Shown one piece after another: positions 33,401-41,437 of a stretch of 64,000 nt of DNA. A program made the translations under genes and the position numbers. The stretch lies in the NCBI RefSeq assembly GCF_022664455.2, contig NZ_JAKRKC020000002.1, positions 372,001 through 436,000 on the forward strand, read 5' to 3'. This stretch comes from Actinomadura luzonensis (lineage in GTDB: Bacteria > Actinomycetota > Actinomycetes > Streptosporangiales > Streptosporangiaceae). Each line of letters begins with the position of its first letter. Positions within the stretch are counted from its first letter, which is position 1. The notes under the pieces are model-generated. The model ran no database searches. It saw nothing but the letters and a program-made list of their open reading frames with translations, and had not been told where the DNA came from.

Positions 33401-36312
33401 AGACCGGCTCGATCGCGCTGCGGCTGCACGCGGTGCCCGCCGCGGTCACCGGCACGGTCGCGATCGGGGCCCCGGCCACGCTGACGACCTCCGTCCCCGG
33501 GCAGACCGCGTCCTGGTCGTTCGCCGGCACGCAGGGGCAGCGGGTGGCGTTCGCCGTCAGCGGCCTGGCCGGGGCCGCCAGCGCGTCGATCAGCAACCCG
33601 GACGGCACCCGGCTGTTCGGCTCCACCTACTGCCCGAAGTCCTGCGCGTTCGACACCGTCACGCTGCCCGCGACCGGCACGTACACGCTGCTCGTCGACC
33701 CCAGCGACCTGCACACCGGGCCGATCACGGCGAGCGTGGCCGAGGGCGACGTCACCGGGACGCTGACCGCCGGCGGCGGGCCGGTGAAGCTGACCACGAC
33801 CGCGCCGGGGCAGCGCGCCTACTGGACGTTCGCCGGCCAGACCGGGCAGCGCGTCGCCTTCGCCCTGACGGACGGCACGTTCAGCGGCGCGTACGCGTCG
33901 GTGCGCAAACCGGACGGCACAGACCTGTTCCGGTCCACCTGGTGCAAGACGTCGTGCGCGTTCGACCCGGTCGCGCTGCCGGCCGACGGCACGTACACGC
34001 TCGTCGTGGACCCGTCGCAGACGGCGATCGGCTCCATCACCGCGCAGGTCACCGAGGGCGACGCGACCGGCACGCTGACCGCCGGCGGCGAGCCGGTCAA
34101 GCTGACCACGACCGGGCCCGGCCAGGTCGCCGTCTGGTCGTTCGCCGGCACGGCGGGGCAGCGCGTCGCGTTCGGGCTGAGCGAGGGCACGTTCGGCAGC
34201 GCGTACGCGCTGGTCCGCAAGCCCGACGGCACCGAGCTGCACGAGTCGGCCTTCTGCAAGACCTCGTGCGCGTTCGACACGGTGACCCTGCCGGCGAACG
34301 GCGTCTACACAGTCGTGCTGGACCCGTCCGGCACGTCGGTGGGCTCCATGACCGCGCAGGTCACCGTCGGCGACATCACCGCGGCGCTCACCGCGGACGG
34401 CCCCGCCGTCAAGCTGACCACGAAGGGCCCGGGACAGTACCCGGTCTGGACGTACGCGGGCAAGGCCGGGCAGCGCGTCTCGGTCACCTTCTCCGGCGGC
34501 ACGTTCACCAGCGCGAACGCGTCCATGCGCAAGCCCGACGGCTCGGTCCTGGTGCCGTCGGTGTTCTGCGCCACCTCCTGCTACTTCGACACGACCGTGC
34601 TGCCGGCCGACGGCGAGTACCAGGTGGTGGTGGACCCGGCCGGCATCCAGACCGGCTCCGTCTCGGCCGCGCTCAACCTCGTGCCGCCGGACGTCACCGC
34701 GCAGATCAGCGTCGGCGGCCCGGCCGCCACGCTGACCACCACCATCCCGGGGCAGCGCGGCCTGTGGACGTTCGCCGGCACGGCCGGGCAGCGGGTGTCG
34801 TTCGACCTGACCGGCTCCACCTTCACCTACGCCTCGGACGCCACCGTCAAGGTGCGCAGGCCGGACGGCGCCGACCTGGTCGCCGAGACCAACTGCGGCA
34901 CCGGCTGCCTGCTGGAGCCGGTCACCCTGCCGGCCACCGGCACGTACACGGTGGACCTGCGGCCCAAGGGGTCGAAGACCGGGGCGCTGACGCTGCGGGC
35001 GTACCAGGTGGACGACGTGTCGGCGACGATCGCGATCGACGGCCCGGTCTCCCGGCTGACCACGACCGTCCCCGGCCAGAACGGCAGGTGGACCTTCTCC
35101 GGGACGCAGGGCCAGTACGTCAACATCGCGTTCCTGGACGGCACGTTCTCCCTCGCCTCCGACGCGGCGGTCTCGGTGCTCGGCCCGGACGGGGCCGTGC
35201 TGCGGCAGGACACCTCCTGCGGCAAGGTCTGCATGCTCGACCCGGTCACGCTGCCGGCGACCGGCACGTACACGATCCTGTTCGACCCGCGCAAGGCGCT
35301 GGCCGGCGCGCTGTCCGCGCAGCTCACCGAGGGTGACGTCACCGCGGCGACCTCGATCGGCGGGCCCGCCTCGACGCTCACCACCGTCGGGGCCGGGCAG
35401 AAGGCGGTCTGGTCGTTCACCGGCGCGGCGGGCCGGCGGGTGTCGTTCAACTTCACCGCCTCCACGCTCACCAGCCTGTACGACGCGTACGTGGCGGTGC
35501 GCAAGCCGGACGGCGGCGTGCTCGTGGACGACACCCCGTGCGGCAAGAACTGCCTGCTGGAGCCGGTGGTCCTGCCCGCCGCCGGCGTCTACACGGTCGA
35601 GTTCAGGCCGCAGAACGCCAAGACGGGCGCGATCACCCTGCAGCTCCACGAGGTCACCCACCTGGCCGCGAACGTCACCGTGGGAGGCGCCGCCTCGACG
35701 CTGACCACGACGACGCCCGGCCAGAACGGCGTCTGGTCCTTCACCGGGACGGCGGGGCAGCGCGTGTCGTTCAACCTCACCGACGCGAGCTTCACCAGCT
35801 CCACCTACGCCCGCGTGTCGGTGAAGCAGCCGGACGGCACCGTGCTCGTGGCGCCGGCGTACTGCGGCAGGAACTGCTTCCTGGAGCCGGTGGCGCTGCC
35901 CGTCAGCGGCACCTACACGGTGGAGTTCGACCCGCAGGACGAGAAGACCGGCAAGCTGACCCTGCGGGCCTACCGGGTCACCGACCTGGCCCCGGCCGCC
36001 GTCACCGTCGGCGGCGCCGCCTCCACCCTGACCACCACGACCCCGGGCCAGAACGGGAGCTGGACCTTCACCGGGACCGCCGGCCAGAAGGTGGCCGTCG
36101 CCTTCACCGGCGCGACCTTCGCCGCCTCGGCCGACGTGCGCGTCTCGCTGGTGAAGCCGGACGGGACGGCGCTCGGCAGCTCGCCCTACTGCGGGCGCAA
36201 CTGCACGATCGCGGCGACGACGCTGCCCGACGCGGGCACGTACACGATCGTGCTCAACCCGCAGAACGACAAGACCGGGTCGCTGACCGCGAAGGTGACG
36301 ACGGCGTCCTGA
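30442..36312 (+). CDS. Giant surface protein: PD-(D/E)XK-like domain, VWD domain, ten repeats
   Basis: The 1956-residue protein begins with a signal peptide (hydrophobic 10-25, cleavage near AEAATA). Residues about 95-200 hold P140-D141, E157-A-K159 and a preceding GVEAIGQARAIKYL helix, the pattern of PD-(D/E)XK nucleases. Hydrophobic segments 309-324 and 343-361 may form a membrane hairpin. Residues about 368-525 are a von Willebrand type D domain (GEPHFTTLDGLGYD, GLLGNADGDPKND). From about 895 to the end come ten units of 102-109 residues, each with a PGQ-x-W-(S/T)F strand, KPDG, a CxxxC pair and a TLPATGTYT-like strand. There is no good Shine-Dalgarno sequence; GTG 30460 or 30466 are other starts. 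Function is unknown: adhesion plus a nuclease-like module is an inference. Confidence 0.8.
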   Translation: MISLFGVSVRRLCVIMVAVLVAGFLVPVHELLLPKWAEAATACSPNSDDWSNGRSGEKRCVFNHKYSTRRRINEACLRDRPVFGTHIYQQPSECSPSGGVEAIGQARAIKYLSDQIGGGGGLINPAIQWEPSLSGGSDRPDIIYYDRVGNSWGQVIEAKVSDNADYSGWGGQVARYVTALSNDGVRNVTAGTVLNQYGAYDDWFQVYSKNRSCKVGDKDGYQLSTYRATAPVPGLLRIDEVRKERKCEESKRQPPPGSPPTEIPEWDENDDDRDWPIWQGLRQLLDRLTTPRGDSSSENNNDVARYGSTAAAAAALTAALVAFFKSPRGLLFLRAAGFASAEAALALGASTLIVLILLWYFSEHGGLVKGEPHFTTLDGLGYDLQSVGEFVLAASDRYGLEVHGRLSPASGGRDVSVMFDAAMEAGDHKVEFHENDLYLDGQKFTLDTDKILYLGKDAFVLRKDGKWLVMFDGLDGPVLSWRRGAAGLYLPPSADSDLVGLLGNADGDPKNDLKLRDGTQLPATATPAQLHTDYANSWRLDDTESLFTYGPGESTATFTDLQFPSRVVTIHDLTPEQMQLASAQCEASGVQPGVPFNDCVLDMALTADTSFAAAAAEQKTVSIDPAAQVVNDNGDLTVDFEGTLGKNVLPSRVSADASAGSFAGPFSGDDSYRFFVQSLPPHKSGSLAFDLLAVGDWSADSDTETVKVETDRDDPRTVTPGELTPVASGTLANGLPWTKYRVTVPVTHSNSQIEVKVSVTGAAGISGQAYGLDNVTLDLDVAPPQTFAVPLPFTASDGVPGEGAGNLEGEVAVDEYRFTLDRPASLFVNAQECPGFGLRWELLDAAGAKAATNNLCGAKRVDGLAAGAYRLRVSPWNDAFGPYKLSVNTLGADVVATAAIDGPQVPIQVADPGQRGTWTFTGTAGQKVSAVLGEGTLSSLGDATVQLRGPDGRILAQESCGKECFVDTETLPATGTYAMVWDPKDAQTGSIALRLHAVPAAVTGTVAIGAPATLTTSVPGQTASWSFAGTQGQRVAFAVSGLAGAASASISNPDGTRLFGSTYCPKSCAFDTVTLPATGTYTLLVDPSDLHTGPITASVAEGDVTGTLTAGGGPVKLTTTAPGQRAYWTFAGQTGQRVAFALTDGTFSGAYASVRKPDGTDLFRSTWCKTSCAFDPVALPADGTYTLVVDPSQTAIGSITAQVTEGDATGTLTAGGEPVKLTTTGPGQVAVWSFAGTAGQRVAFGLSEGTFGSAYALVRKPDGTELHESAFCKTSCAFDTVTLPANGVYTVVLDPSGTSVGSMTAQVTVGDITAALTADGPAVKLTTKGPGQYPVWTYAGKAGQRVSVTFSGGTFTSANASMRKPDGSVLVPSVFCATSCYFDTTVLPADGEYQVVVDPAGIQTGSVSAALNLVPPDVTAQISVGGPAATLTTTIPGQRGLWTFAGTAGQRVSFDLTGSTFTYASDATVKVRRPDGADLVAETNCGTGCLLEPVTLPATGTYTVDLRPKGSKTGALTLRAYQVDDVSATIAIDGPVSRLTTTVPGQNGRWTFSGTQGQYVNIAFLDGTFSLASDAAVSVLGPDGAVLRQDTSCGKVCMLDPVTLPATGTYTILFDPRKALAGALSAQLTEGDVTAATSIGGPASTLTTVGAGQKAVWSFTGAAGRRVSFNFTASTLTSLYDAYVAVRKPDGGVLVDDTPCGKNCLLEPVVLPAAGVYTVEFRPQNAKTGAITLQLHEVTHLAANVTVGGAASTLTTTTPGQNGVWSFTGTAGQRVSFNLTDASFTSSTYARVSVKQPDGTVLVAPAYCGRNCFLEPVALPVSGTYTVEFDPQDEKTGKLTLRAYRVTDLAPAAVTVGGAASTLTTTTPGQNGSWTFTGTAGQKVAVAFTGATFAASADVRVSLVKPDGTALGSSPYCGRNCTIAATTLPDAGTYTIVLNPQNDKTGSLTAKVTTAS
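33172..36309 (+). repeat. Ten tandem protein repeats, about 105 codons each
   Basis: The PGQ anchor recurs near bases 33175, 33495, 33799, 34108, 34417, 34741, 35064, 35390, 35710 and 36037. Spacing is 304-326 bases. Each repeat keeps two cysteines three residues apart (such as YCPKSC, WCKTSC, SCGKEC), probably a disulfide stabilising a beta sandwich related to bacterial PPC-type domains. Confidence 0.8.
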
Positions 36313-36326
36313 CCCGGCAGGGGAGT

Positions 36327-36369
36327 CGCGCGGGCCCGCCACCTCACCCGGCGGTGGCGGGCCCGCGCG
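36327..36369. terminator. Bidirectional terminator after the giant gene
   Basis: CGCGCGGGCCCGCCACC (36327-36343) and its exact inverse (36353-36369) form a 17-bp stem with a nine-base loop between two convergent genes. Confidence 0.85.
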
Positions 36370-36381
36370 GGTCATCGGGCC

Positions 36382-37251
36382 TCAGCGGGCGGACGACGGC
36401 CCGATCGGGCGGTCGCCGCGCAGCGTGATGCGGTGCATGACGCGGTGGGCGGCGCCGTAGTCGCGGTTGGCGTAGTGGGCGGTGCTGCGGTTGTCCCACA
36501 TGGCCACGTCGCCGAGGCTCCAGCGGTGGCGGACGATGTGCTCCGGCTTGGTCAGGTGGGCGTAGAACAGGTCGAGGAGGTGCCGGCTCTCGGCGTCCGA
36601 CACGCCGACGATGTGCGAGGTGAAGCCGGGGTTGACGAACAGGCCCTTGCGCCCGGTCTCGGGGTGCACGCGCACCACCGGGTGCTCCACCGGGTCGAGG
36701 CGGGTGACCACCTCGCCGTCCCAGACACTGCCCTTGCCGCCGCGCCGCTGGGCCAGATAGTAGCCGAACTCGCGGTTGCCGTCGTGCACGGCGGTCAGCT
36801 GGTCGGCCAGCTCGCGGACGGGCGCGGCCAGGGACTCGTAGGCGAGCTGGCTGTCGGCCCAGCTCGTGTCGCCGCCGGTGGGCGGCAGCACCACGGCGCG
36901 CAGGATCGAGCCGAGCGGCGGGCGGGGCATGAACGTGACGTCGGTGTGCCAGACGTCGGCGAAGCCGTTGTCGGCGCTGTCGAGCGCGTAGATCTCGGGG
37001 TGCGCCTCGTCCACGCCGCCGACCACCGGATGGGAGGCGGTCAGCTCGCCGAGGCGGCGGCCCAGGGCGACCTGGCCGTCCTCGTCGAGGCTCTGCCCGG
37101 AGAAGAACAGCACCTTCCGCTCGACGAGGGCGGCCCGGACGGCGGCCAGCTCCTCGTCGCCGGCGTGCGCCAGGTCGAGCCCTTCGACGCGGGCGCCGAA
37201 GTGCGGGCCGAGCGGGCGCAGGGTGAGCTTGGCGGCCAGCGGTGTGGACAT
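36382..37251 (-). CDS. tauD: Taurine/alkylsulfonate dioxygenase (TauD/TfdA family)
   Basis: The 289-residue Fe(II)/2-oxoglutarate dioxygenase has His102 and Asp104 in WHTDVTF, distal His273 in VMHRITLRG and the co-substrate Arg nearby, so it should be active. It releases sulfite from taurine or a related sulfonate, or from an alkyl sulfate. It starts at MSTPLAAKL with AGGAG upstream. It is the last gene of an operon with a nitrate/sulfonate-type ABC importer, which supplies its substrate. The exact sulfur compound cannot be read from sequence. Confidence 0.88.
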   Translation of the reverse strand: MSTPLAAKLTLRPLGPHFGARVEGLDLAHAGDEELAAVRAALVERKVLFFSGQSLDEDGQVALGRRLGELTASHPVVGGVDEAHPEIYALDSADNGFADVWHTDVTFMPRPPLGSILRAVVLPPTGGDTSWADSQLAYESLAAPVRELADQLTAVHDGNREFGYYLAQRRGGKGSVWDGEVVTRLDPVEHPVVRVHPETGRKGLFVNPGFTSHIVGVSDAESRHLLDLFYAHLTKPEHIVRHRWSLGDVAMWDNRSTAHYANRDYGAAHRVMHRITLRGDRPIGPSSAR

Positions 37252-37273
37252 GGGGGCTCCTGTTCTGTGGTGG

Positions 37274-38053
37274 TCATCCGGCGGCGTCGCGGACGGCATG
37301 GCTGACGGCGGCCCGCAGGGCCGCGTACTCGGGCAGGGCGCGGAGCTCGTCGGGCTCCAGGCCGGTGCGGGGGAGGGGGATGTCGAGGTCGAGGGCGATC
37401 CGGCCGGGCCGGCTGGTGAGCACGACGACGCGGCTGCCGAGGAAGACCGCCTCCTCCACGCTGTGGGTGACGAACACGGAGGTGCGCCCGGTCCGGCCGC
37501 TGACCCGGCGCAGGTCCTCCTGCAGCCGCTCGCGGGTGAGCGCGTCCAGGGCCGCGAACGGCTCGTCGAGCAGCAGCAGCGGGTCGTCGCCGGCCAGCGC
37601 CCTGGCGATCGCCACGCGCTGCTGCTGCCCGCCGGACAACTGCCAGGTCCGGCGGTGGGTCACGTCGCGCAGGCCGACCCGGTCCAGCAGCTCCGGCACC
37701 CGGCGGGCGCGCTGCTCGCGGGGGACGCCGGCGTAGCGCAGCGCCAGCTCGACGTTGCCGCCCACGCTCTTCCAGGGGAACAGCCGGGGCTGCTGGAAGA
37801 CGATCCCGGCGCCGCTGCCCGGCACCGGCCGGGCGCCGGCGGTCCGCACCTCGCCCTGGGCCGGCCGCTCGAAGCCGGCGATCAGGCGCAGCAGCGTGCT
37901 CTTGCCACAGCCGGAGGCGCCGACGATGACCAGGAACGAGCCCCGGGGGACGTCCAGCGAGATCGGGCCGAGCGCGGTCACCGCGCCGGCGCCGGTCCCG
38001 TACACGTGCACGACGTCCCGCACCTGGACGGCGCTCTCAGGGGGCGAGGACAT
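37274..38053 (-). CDS. Sulfonate/taurine ABC transporter ATPase
   Basis: The 259-residue ATPase has Walker A GASGCGKST, signature LSGGQQQR, Walker B LLLLDEPF and H-loop VTHSVEEA, all intact. FQQPRLFPWKSV is typical of the SsuB/TauB/NrtD group. Its start overlaps the 3' end of the binding-protein gene by 17 bases. It powers import through the adjacent permease. Confidence 0.9.
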   Translation of the reverse strand: MSSPPESAVQVRDVVHVYGTGAGAVTALGPISLDVPRGSFLVIVGASGCGKSTLLRLIAGFERPAQGEVRTAGARPVPGSGAGIVFQQPRLFPWKSVGGNVELALRYAGVPREQRARRVPELLDRVGLRDVTHRRTWQLSGGQQQRVAIARALAGDDPLLLLDEPFAALDALTRERLQEDLRRVSGRTGRTSVFVTHSVEEAVFLGSRVVVLTSRPGRIALDLDIPLPRTGLEPDELRALPEYAALRAAVSHAVRDAAG

Positions 38054-39068
38054 CGGGCAGACCCTCGGTGTAGACGGCGGCCCGGACGGTCGCCAGGTCG
38101 GGTACGGCGTCGATCTTCTGCTGGTCCTTGAGGAAGCGCGCGGCGCTGACGAGGCTGTCGGCCAGCGCGCCGGGCTTGTCCGGCGTGCCGAGCCATTCGG
38201 GGGAGGCCAGGTCGGCGGGCTTGAGGAAGACGCCCTGGCCGAGCTGCTCCTCGGCGTCCTGCTCGGTGAGGTTCAGCTCGGCGGCCACGGCGGCGGCGGC
38301 CGCGGCGCGGTCGTCGGCGATGAGCTGCAGGGCCCTGGCCTCGGCCTTGCGCCAGGCGTCCACCGCGTCCGGGTGCGCCTTGAGGAAGGCGGTGGAGACG
38401 ACGCCGAGGTCCAGCGTGGGCTTGCCGGCCGTGGCCAGCTCGCGGCTGGCGATCAGCACCTTGCCGTTCTTCTTCAGCTCCTTCAGGGTGGGCAGCCAGG
38501 TGTAGGCGGCGTCGATGTCGCCGCGCGTCCAGGAGGCCAGGATGTCCTGCGGTTCGAGGTCGACGACGGTCAGCTCCGACTCGCGGACGCCGGCCCGGTC
38601 GAGCGCGGCCAGCAGGCTGTAGTGGGCGGTCGAGGCGAACGAGGTGGCGACCTTCTTGCCGCGCAGGCCCTCGATCGACGTCACGCCGCTGCCGTTCCTG
38701 GCGACCAGGGCCTCGTTGTCGCCGGCCACGTCCAGCACGAACGCCACCTGGTACGGGATGTTCAGCGGCGCCGACAGGCCGCGCGCGACCGGGCTGGAGC
38801 CGATGGCGGCGATGTCCACGCTGCCGGCCACGAAGGCGGTGTTGATGCTGGCGCCCGAGTCGAACTTCGTCCACTCGATCCGGTAGCCGGGCAGGGCCTC
38901 CTCCAGCCACTTGTTGTTCTTGACGACGAGGTCGCCGCTGGGGAAGGCCTGGTAGGCGAGGCGGATGCGGTTCGCCGCCGCGCCGCCGCCTCCCCGGGAC
39001 GCGGTGCCGTCGCCGCAGGCGGCCAGGGCCGCGACCAGCACGAAGGACAGCAGGAATCTCAGACGCAT
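38037..39068 (-). CDS. Sulfonate/taurine-binding lipoprotein
   Basis: The 343-residue protein starts MRLRFLLSFVLVAALAAC, a lipoprotein signal with the lipid Cys at 18. The mature part is a type-2 periplasmic-binding fold like SsuA/TauA (IRLAYQAFPSGDLVVKNN, VDIAAIGSSPVARG, WTRGDIDAAYTWLP). It captures the sulfonate outside the membrane for the permease and ATPase of the same operon. GAGGAAG precedes the start. Confidence 0.88.
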   Translation of the reverse strand: MRLRFLLSFVLVAALAACGDGTASRGGGGAAANRIRLAYQAFPSGDLVVKNNKWLEEALPGYRIEWTKFDSGASINTAFVAGSVDIAAIGSSPVARGLSAPLNIPYQVAFVLDVAGDNEALVARNGSGVTSIEGLRGKKVATSFASTAHYSLLAALDRAGVRESELTVVDLEPQDILASWTRGDIDAAYTWLPTLKELKKNGKVLIASRELATAGKPTLDLGVVSTAFLKAHPDAVDAWRKAEARALQLIADDRAAAAAAVAAELNLTEQDAEEQLGQGVFLKPADLASPEWLGTPDKPGALADSLVSAARFLKDQQKIDAVPDLATVRAAVYTEGLPDVLAP

Positions 39069-39100
39069 GGCGGTCTTCCTCGGGAGGGACGTGCGGCGGG

Positions 39101-39919
39101 TCACGAGCGGCCCCGCCAGGGGATGAGCCGTCGCTCGGCGACCCGGAGCAGGCCGTCGATGAGCAGCCCGGACAGGCCGATGGCCAGCAGCCCCAGCACC
39201 ACGACGTCGGTCTGCAGGTAACGCTGGGCGTCCCGGACCATGCCGCCGATGCCGGGCACGCCGTTGACCGTCTCGGCGGCGACCACGGACGAGTACGCGA
39301 TGCCGACGGCCAGCCGCACGCCGGTGCAGATCTCCGGCAGCGCGCTGGGCAGCACCACGTCGCGGATGACCTCGCGCCGCCTGGCGCCGAGGGCCCTGGC
39401 CGCCTCGACCAGGTCGGCCGGGGCGCCGTGCACGGCGGCGGCGGTGGCCACCGCGACCGGCGGCAGCGCCGCGATCGCCAGCAGCCACAGCTTGGGCGTC
39501 TCGTCGATGCCGAACCAGATGATGAGCAGGCTGAAGTAGGCGAGCGGCGGCAGCGCCCGCACGAACGTCACCACCGGCTCGGCCACGACCCTGATCCACG
39601 GCACGGTGCCGAGCACGACGCCCACGACCAGCCCGCCGGCCACGCCGATCGCGGAGCCGGCGAGGATGCGCCGCAGGCTGACGCCCAGATGCTCCAGCAG
39701 CAGGCTGCCGCTGTAGCCGCGGATGCCGTCGTGCGTCGTGGACAGGCGCAGGAGCTGCTCCCACACGGCGCCGGGGGCGGGGACGAAGGAGGGGTTGGCC
39801 GCCGCGGCGGCGGCGAGCTGCCACAGGCCGAGCAGCGCGGCCCCGGCGAGCACGCGCACCACGACCCTGCGGATCGCCGGCCGCCCTCGCCGGCCAGGGA
39901 GGGCGGTCGGGGAGTTCAT
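39101..39919 (-). CDS. Sulfonate/taurine ABC transporter permease
   Basis: The 272-residue membrane protein starts MNSPTALPG. About six helices are seen and the coupling motif EAARALGARRREVIRDVVLP is clear, as in SsuC/TauC. I prefer ATG 39919 to GTG 39925 because a -10 hexamer TAGCTT lies seven bases upstream, consistent with a leaderless message. It is the first gene of a four-gene sulfonate operon and is divergent from the LanC-like gene. Confidence 0.88.
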   Translation of the reverse strand: MNSPTALPGRRGRPAIRRVVVRVLAGAALLGLWQLAAAAAANPSFVPAPGAVWEQLLRLSTTHDGIRGYSGSLLLEHLGVSLRRILAGSAIGVAGGLVVGVVLGTVPWIRVVAEPVVTFVRALPPLAYFSLLIIWFGIDETPKLWLLAIAALPPVAVATAAAVHGAPADLVEAARALGARRREVIRDVVLPSALPEICTGVRLAVGIAYSSVVAAETVNGVPGIGGMVRDAQRYLQTDVVVLGLLAIGLSGLLIDGLLRVAERRLIPWRGRS

Positions 39920-39926
39920 GCCCACG

Positions 39927-39978
39927 AAGCTACGGCGACACTCACGGATAAGTCAACTTTTCCTACTAGGTTTACGGG
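39927..39978 (-). promoter_or_regulatory. Sulfur-type promoter with AGTAGG element, copy a
   Basis: Read on the minus strand: CCCGTAAACCTAGTAGG, five bases, TTGACT, 18 bp, TAGCTT, seven bases, ATG of the permease gene. The 17-bp element ending AGTAGG recurs at five more places in this region. The plus strand has CATAGT (40008-40013) seven bases before the ATG of the LanC-like gene. Confidence 0.7.
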
Positions 39979-40020
39979 AAATAGCCGAAATCGCTCCGGA
40001 GATGTGCCATAGTCCCCGCC

Positions 40021-41355
40021 ATGAGCTTGGACGAGATCCGCCCCCAGAGCGCTCGTGCCCACTCCCCGATGACGGCCGCCCTCTCGACCGCGCGCTGGAT
40101 CAGGTCCGCCGCCGTCGACGACGAGCACGGCAGGCACTGGCGGGCCAACCCCGACCGGCACGGCAGGCCGGCGCTACGGCCGCGGCCCCGGTCCCTGTAC
40201 TCGGGCGCGGCCGGCGTCGTGCTGTTCTTCCTGGAGCTGGCCGCGGCGACCGGGCGCGAGACGTACCTGGAGGACGCGCGGCAGGGCGCGCGGTGGCTGG
40301 CGGCCACCTGGCGGCGGGAGGACGACCTCACCCTGCACCACGGGCTGACCGGCACGATGATCGCGCTGATGGAGGCCGGCTGGGTGCTCGGCGACGACCG
40401 GCTCGACGCCGAGGCGGCGGCCATCGCCGACCGGGTCGTGGCGGGCGGGCGGACGCGGGTGGACGGTTTCGGCTGGACGTTCGACCCCGCCCAGCGCGGC
40501 GACGGCGGCATCGCGCTCGGCCTGCTGCGCGCCGCCGCCCGGTTCGGCGAGCCGGCCTACGAGGCGGCGGCCGTCAGCGCCGGCCTGCGCATCGCCGGGC
40601 TGCCCGTGCCCGGCCGCCGGCACGGCGGCCTCGACGGCCTGCCCTCCGACGCGATCACCCCCGGCTTCCTGGCCGGCTCGGCCGGGATCGCCTTCCTCCT
40701 GGCCCGCCTGTACGGCGTCACCGGCGACGCGCGTTTCCTGCGCGCCGCCCGCAGCGGCGCCGCCTTCGTGCGCGAGGTGAGCGTGACGCGCGGCGACCGG
40801 GCGCTGGTCCCGCACCACGTGCCGCAGTCGCGGGAGCTGTACTACGCCGGGTTCTGCTCGGGCGCGGCCGGGGTGGCCAGGATGTTCTACGAGCTGCACC
40901 GGGTGACCGGCGACCCCGGAGACCTGGACTGGGTGGAGCGGCTGGCCCGGGGCGTGGTCGACAGCTCCGCCCCGCCGCGCCGGACGCCCGGCTACTGGAA
41001 CTCGGCCTGCCAGTGCTGCGGCACGGCCGGCCTGGTGGAGCTGTTCGTCGGGCTGTGGGCGGTCACCGGGCGGGCCTCGTGCCTGGAGTTCGCCCGTACG
41101 CTCGCCGCCGACCTGGTGGCCAGGGCCGACGACCACGACGGGCGCGGCTACCGCTGGTACCAGGCCTACCGCCGGGTGCGGCCCGGCGAGGTGAGCGCGG
41201 ACACCGGCTACCTGGTGGGCGCGGCCGGCATCGGCGCGGCCCTGCTCCACCTGGACGCGGCCGGGCAGCCCGACCGGGCGCGCCGCGTGCTGCTCCTGCC
41301 CGACAACCCGTTCCCCGCGGTCCCAATTCCATGTATACCCAGTAGGGATAGTTGA
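40021..41355 (+). CDS. LanC-like protein (lanthionine synthetase C family)
   Basis: The 444-residue protein has repeated toroid motifs: HHGLTGTMIAL, GSAGIAFLL, GFCSGAAGVARM and CCGTAGLVELF. Zinc-ligand candidates are Cys279 in FCSG and Cys332-Cys333 in CCGTAG, where LanC normally has Cys-His. No lanthipeptide precursor or dehydratase is nearby. Eukaryotic LanC-like proteins add glutathione to dehydrated residues, so a thiol-linked role in this sulfur region is plausible but unproven. It is divergent from the sulfonate operon and probably leaderless. Its last codons overlap the next regulatory element. Confidence 0.75.
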   Translation: MSLDEIRPQSARAHSPMTAALSTARWIRSAAVDDEHGRHWRANPDRHGRPALRPRPRSLYSGAAGVVLFFLELAAATGRETYLEDARQGARWLAATWRREDDLTLHHGLTGTMIALMEAGWVLGDDRLDAEAAAIADRVVAGGRTRVDGFGWTFDPAQRGDGGIALGLLRAAARFGEPAYEAAAVSAGLRIAGLPVPGRRHGGLDGLPSDAITPGFLAGSAGIAFLLARLYGVTGDARFLRAARSGAAFVREVSVTRGDRALVPHHVPQSRELYYAGFCSGAAGVARMFYELHRVTGDPGDLDWVERLARGVVDSSAPPRRTPGYWNSACQCCGTAGLVELFVGLWAVTGRASCLEFARTLAADLVARADDHDGRGYRWYQAYRRVRPGEVSADTGYLVGAAGIGAALLHLDAAGQPDRARRVLLLPDNPFPAVPIPCIPSRDS

Positions 41356-41380
41356 TAATAGGCCGGACGGCGTGTAGCGT
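41330..41380 (+). promoter_or_regulatory. Sulfur-type promoter with AGTAGG element, copy b
   Basis: CATGTATACCCAGTAGG (41330-41346), five bases, TTGATA (41352-41357), 17 bp, TAGCGT (41375-41380). It overlaps the end of the LanC-like gene and drives the FAD/NAD protein via a tiny upstream ORF. Confidence 0.72.
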
Positions 41381-41387
41381 CATGATC

Positions 41388-41402
41388 ATGAGCCACCGGT
41401 GA
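41388..41402 (+). other. Four-codon leaderless upstream ORF (MSHR-stop)
   Basis: ATG AGC CAC CGG TGA begins seven bases after the -10 TAGCGT, the same spacing as at the leaderless genes of this region. It ends 35 bases before the FAD/NAD gene. It may be the first thing translated on that message. The stop codon overlaps the GGTGA region and could couple to downstream initiation. Confidence 0.4.
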
Positions 41403-41437
41403 GGTGACGACACGGACTCATTCGAGGAGGACGCGCG

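Noticed and set aside
30538..36375. A 1945-codon open frame on the minus strand opposite the giant gene
   Set aside because: It mirrors the codon pattern of the plus-strand gene in high-GC DNA, has no recognisable domain, runs through the terminator and lacks a ribosome site. The plus strand has a signal peptide, VWD domain and repeats.
40021..41355. Lanthipeptide biosynthetic cluster
   Set aside because: Only a LanC-like gene is present. No dehydratase, protease, transporter or Ser/Thr/Cys-rich precursor was seen nearby.
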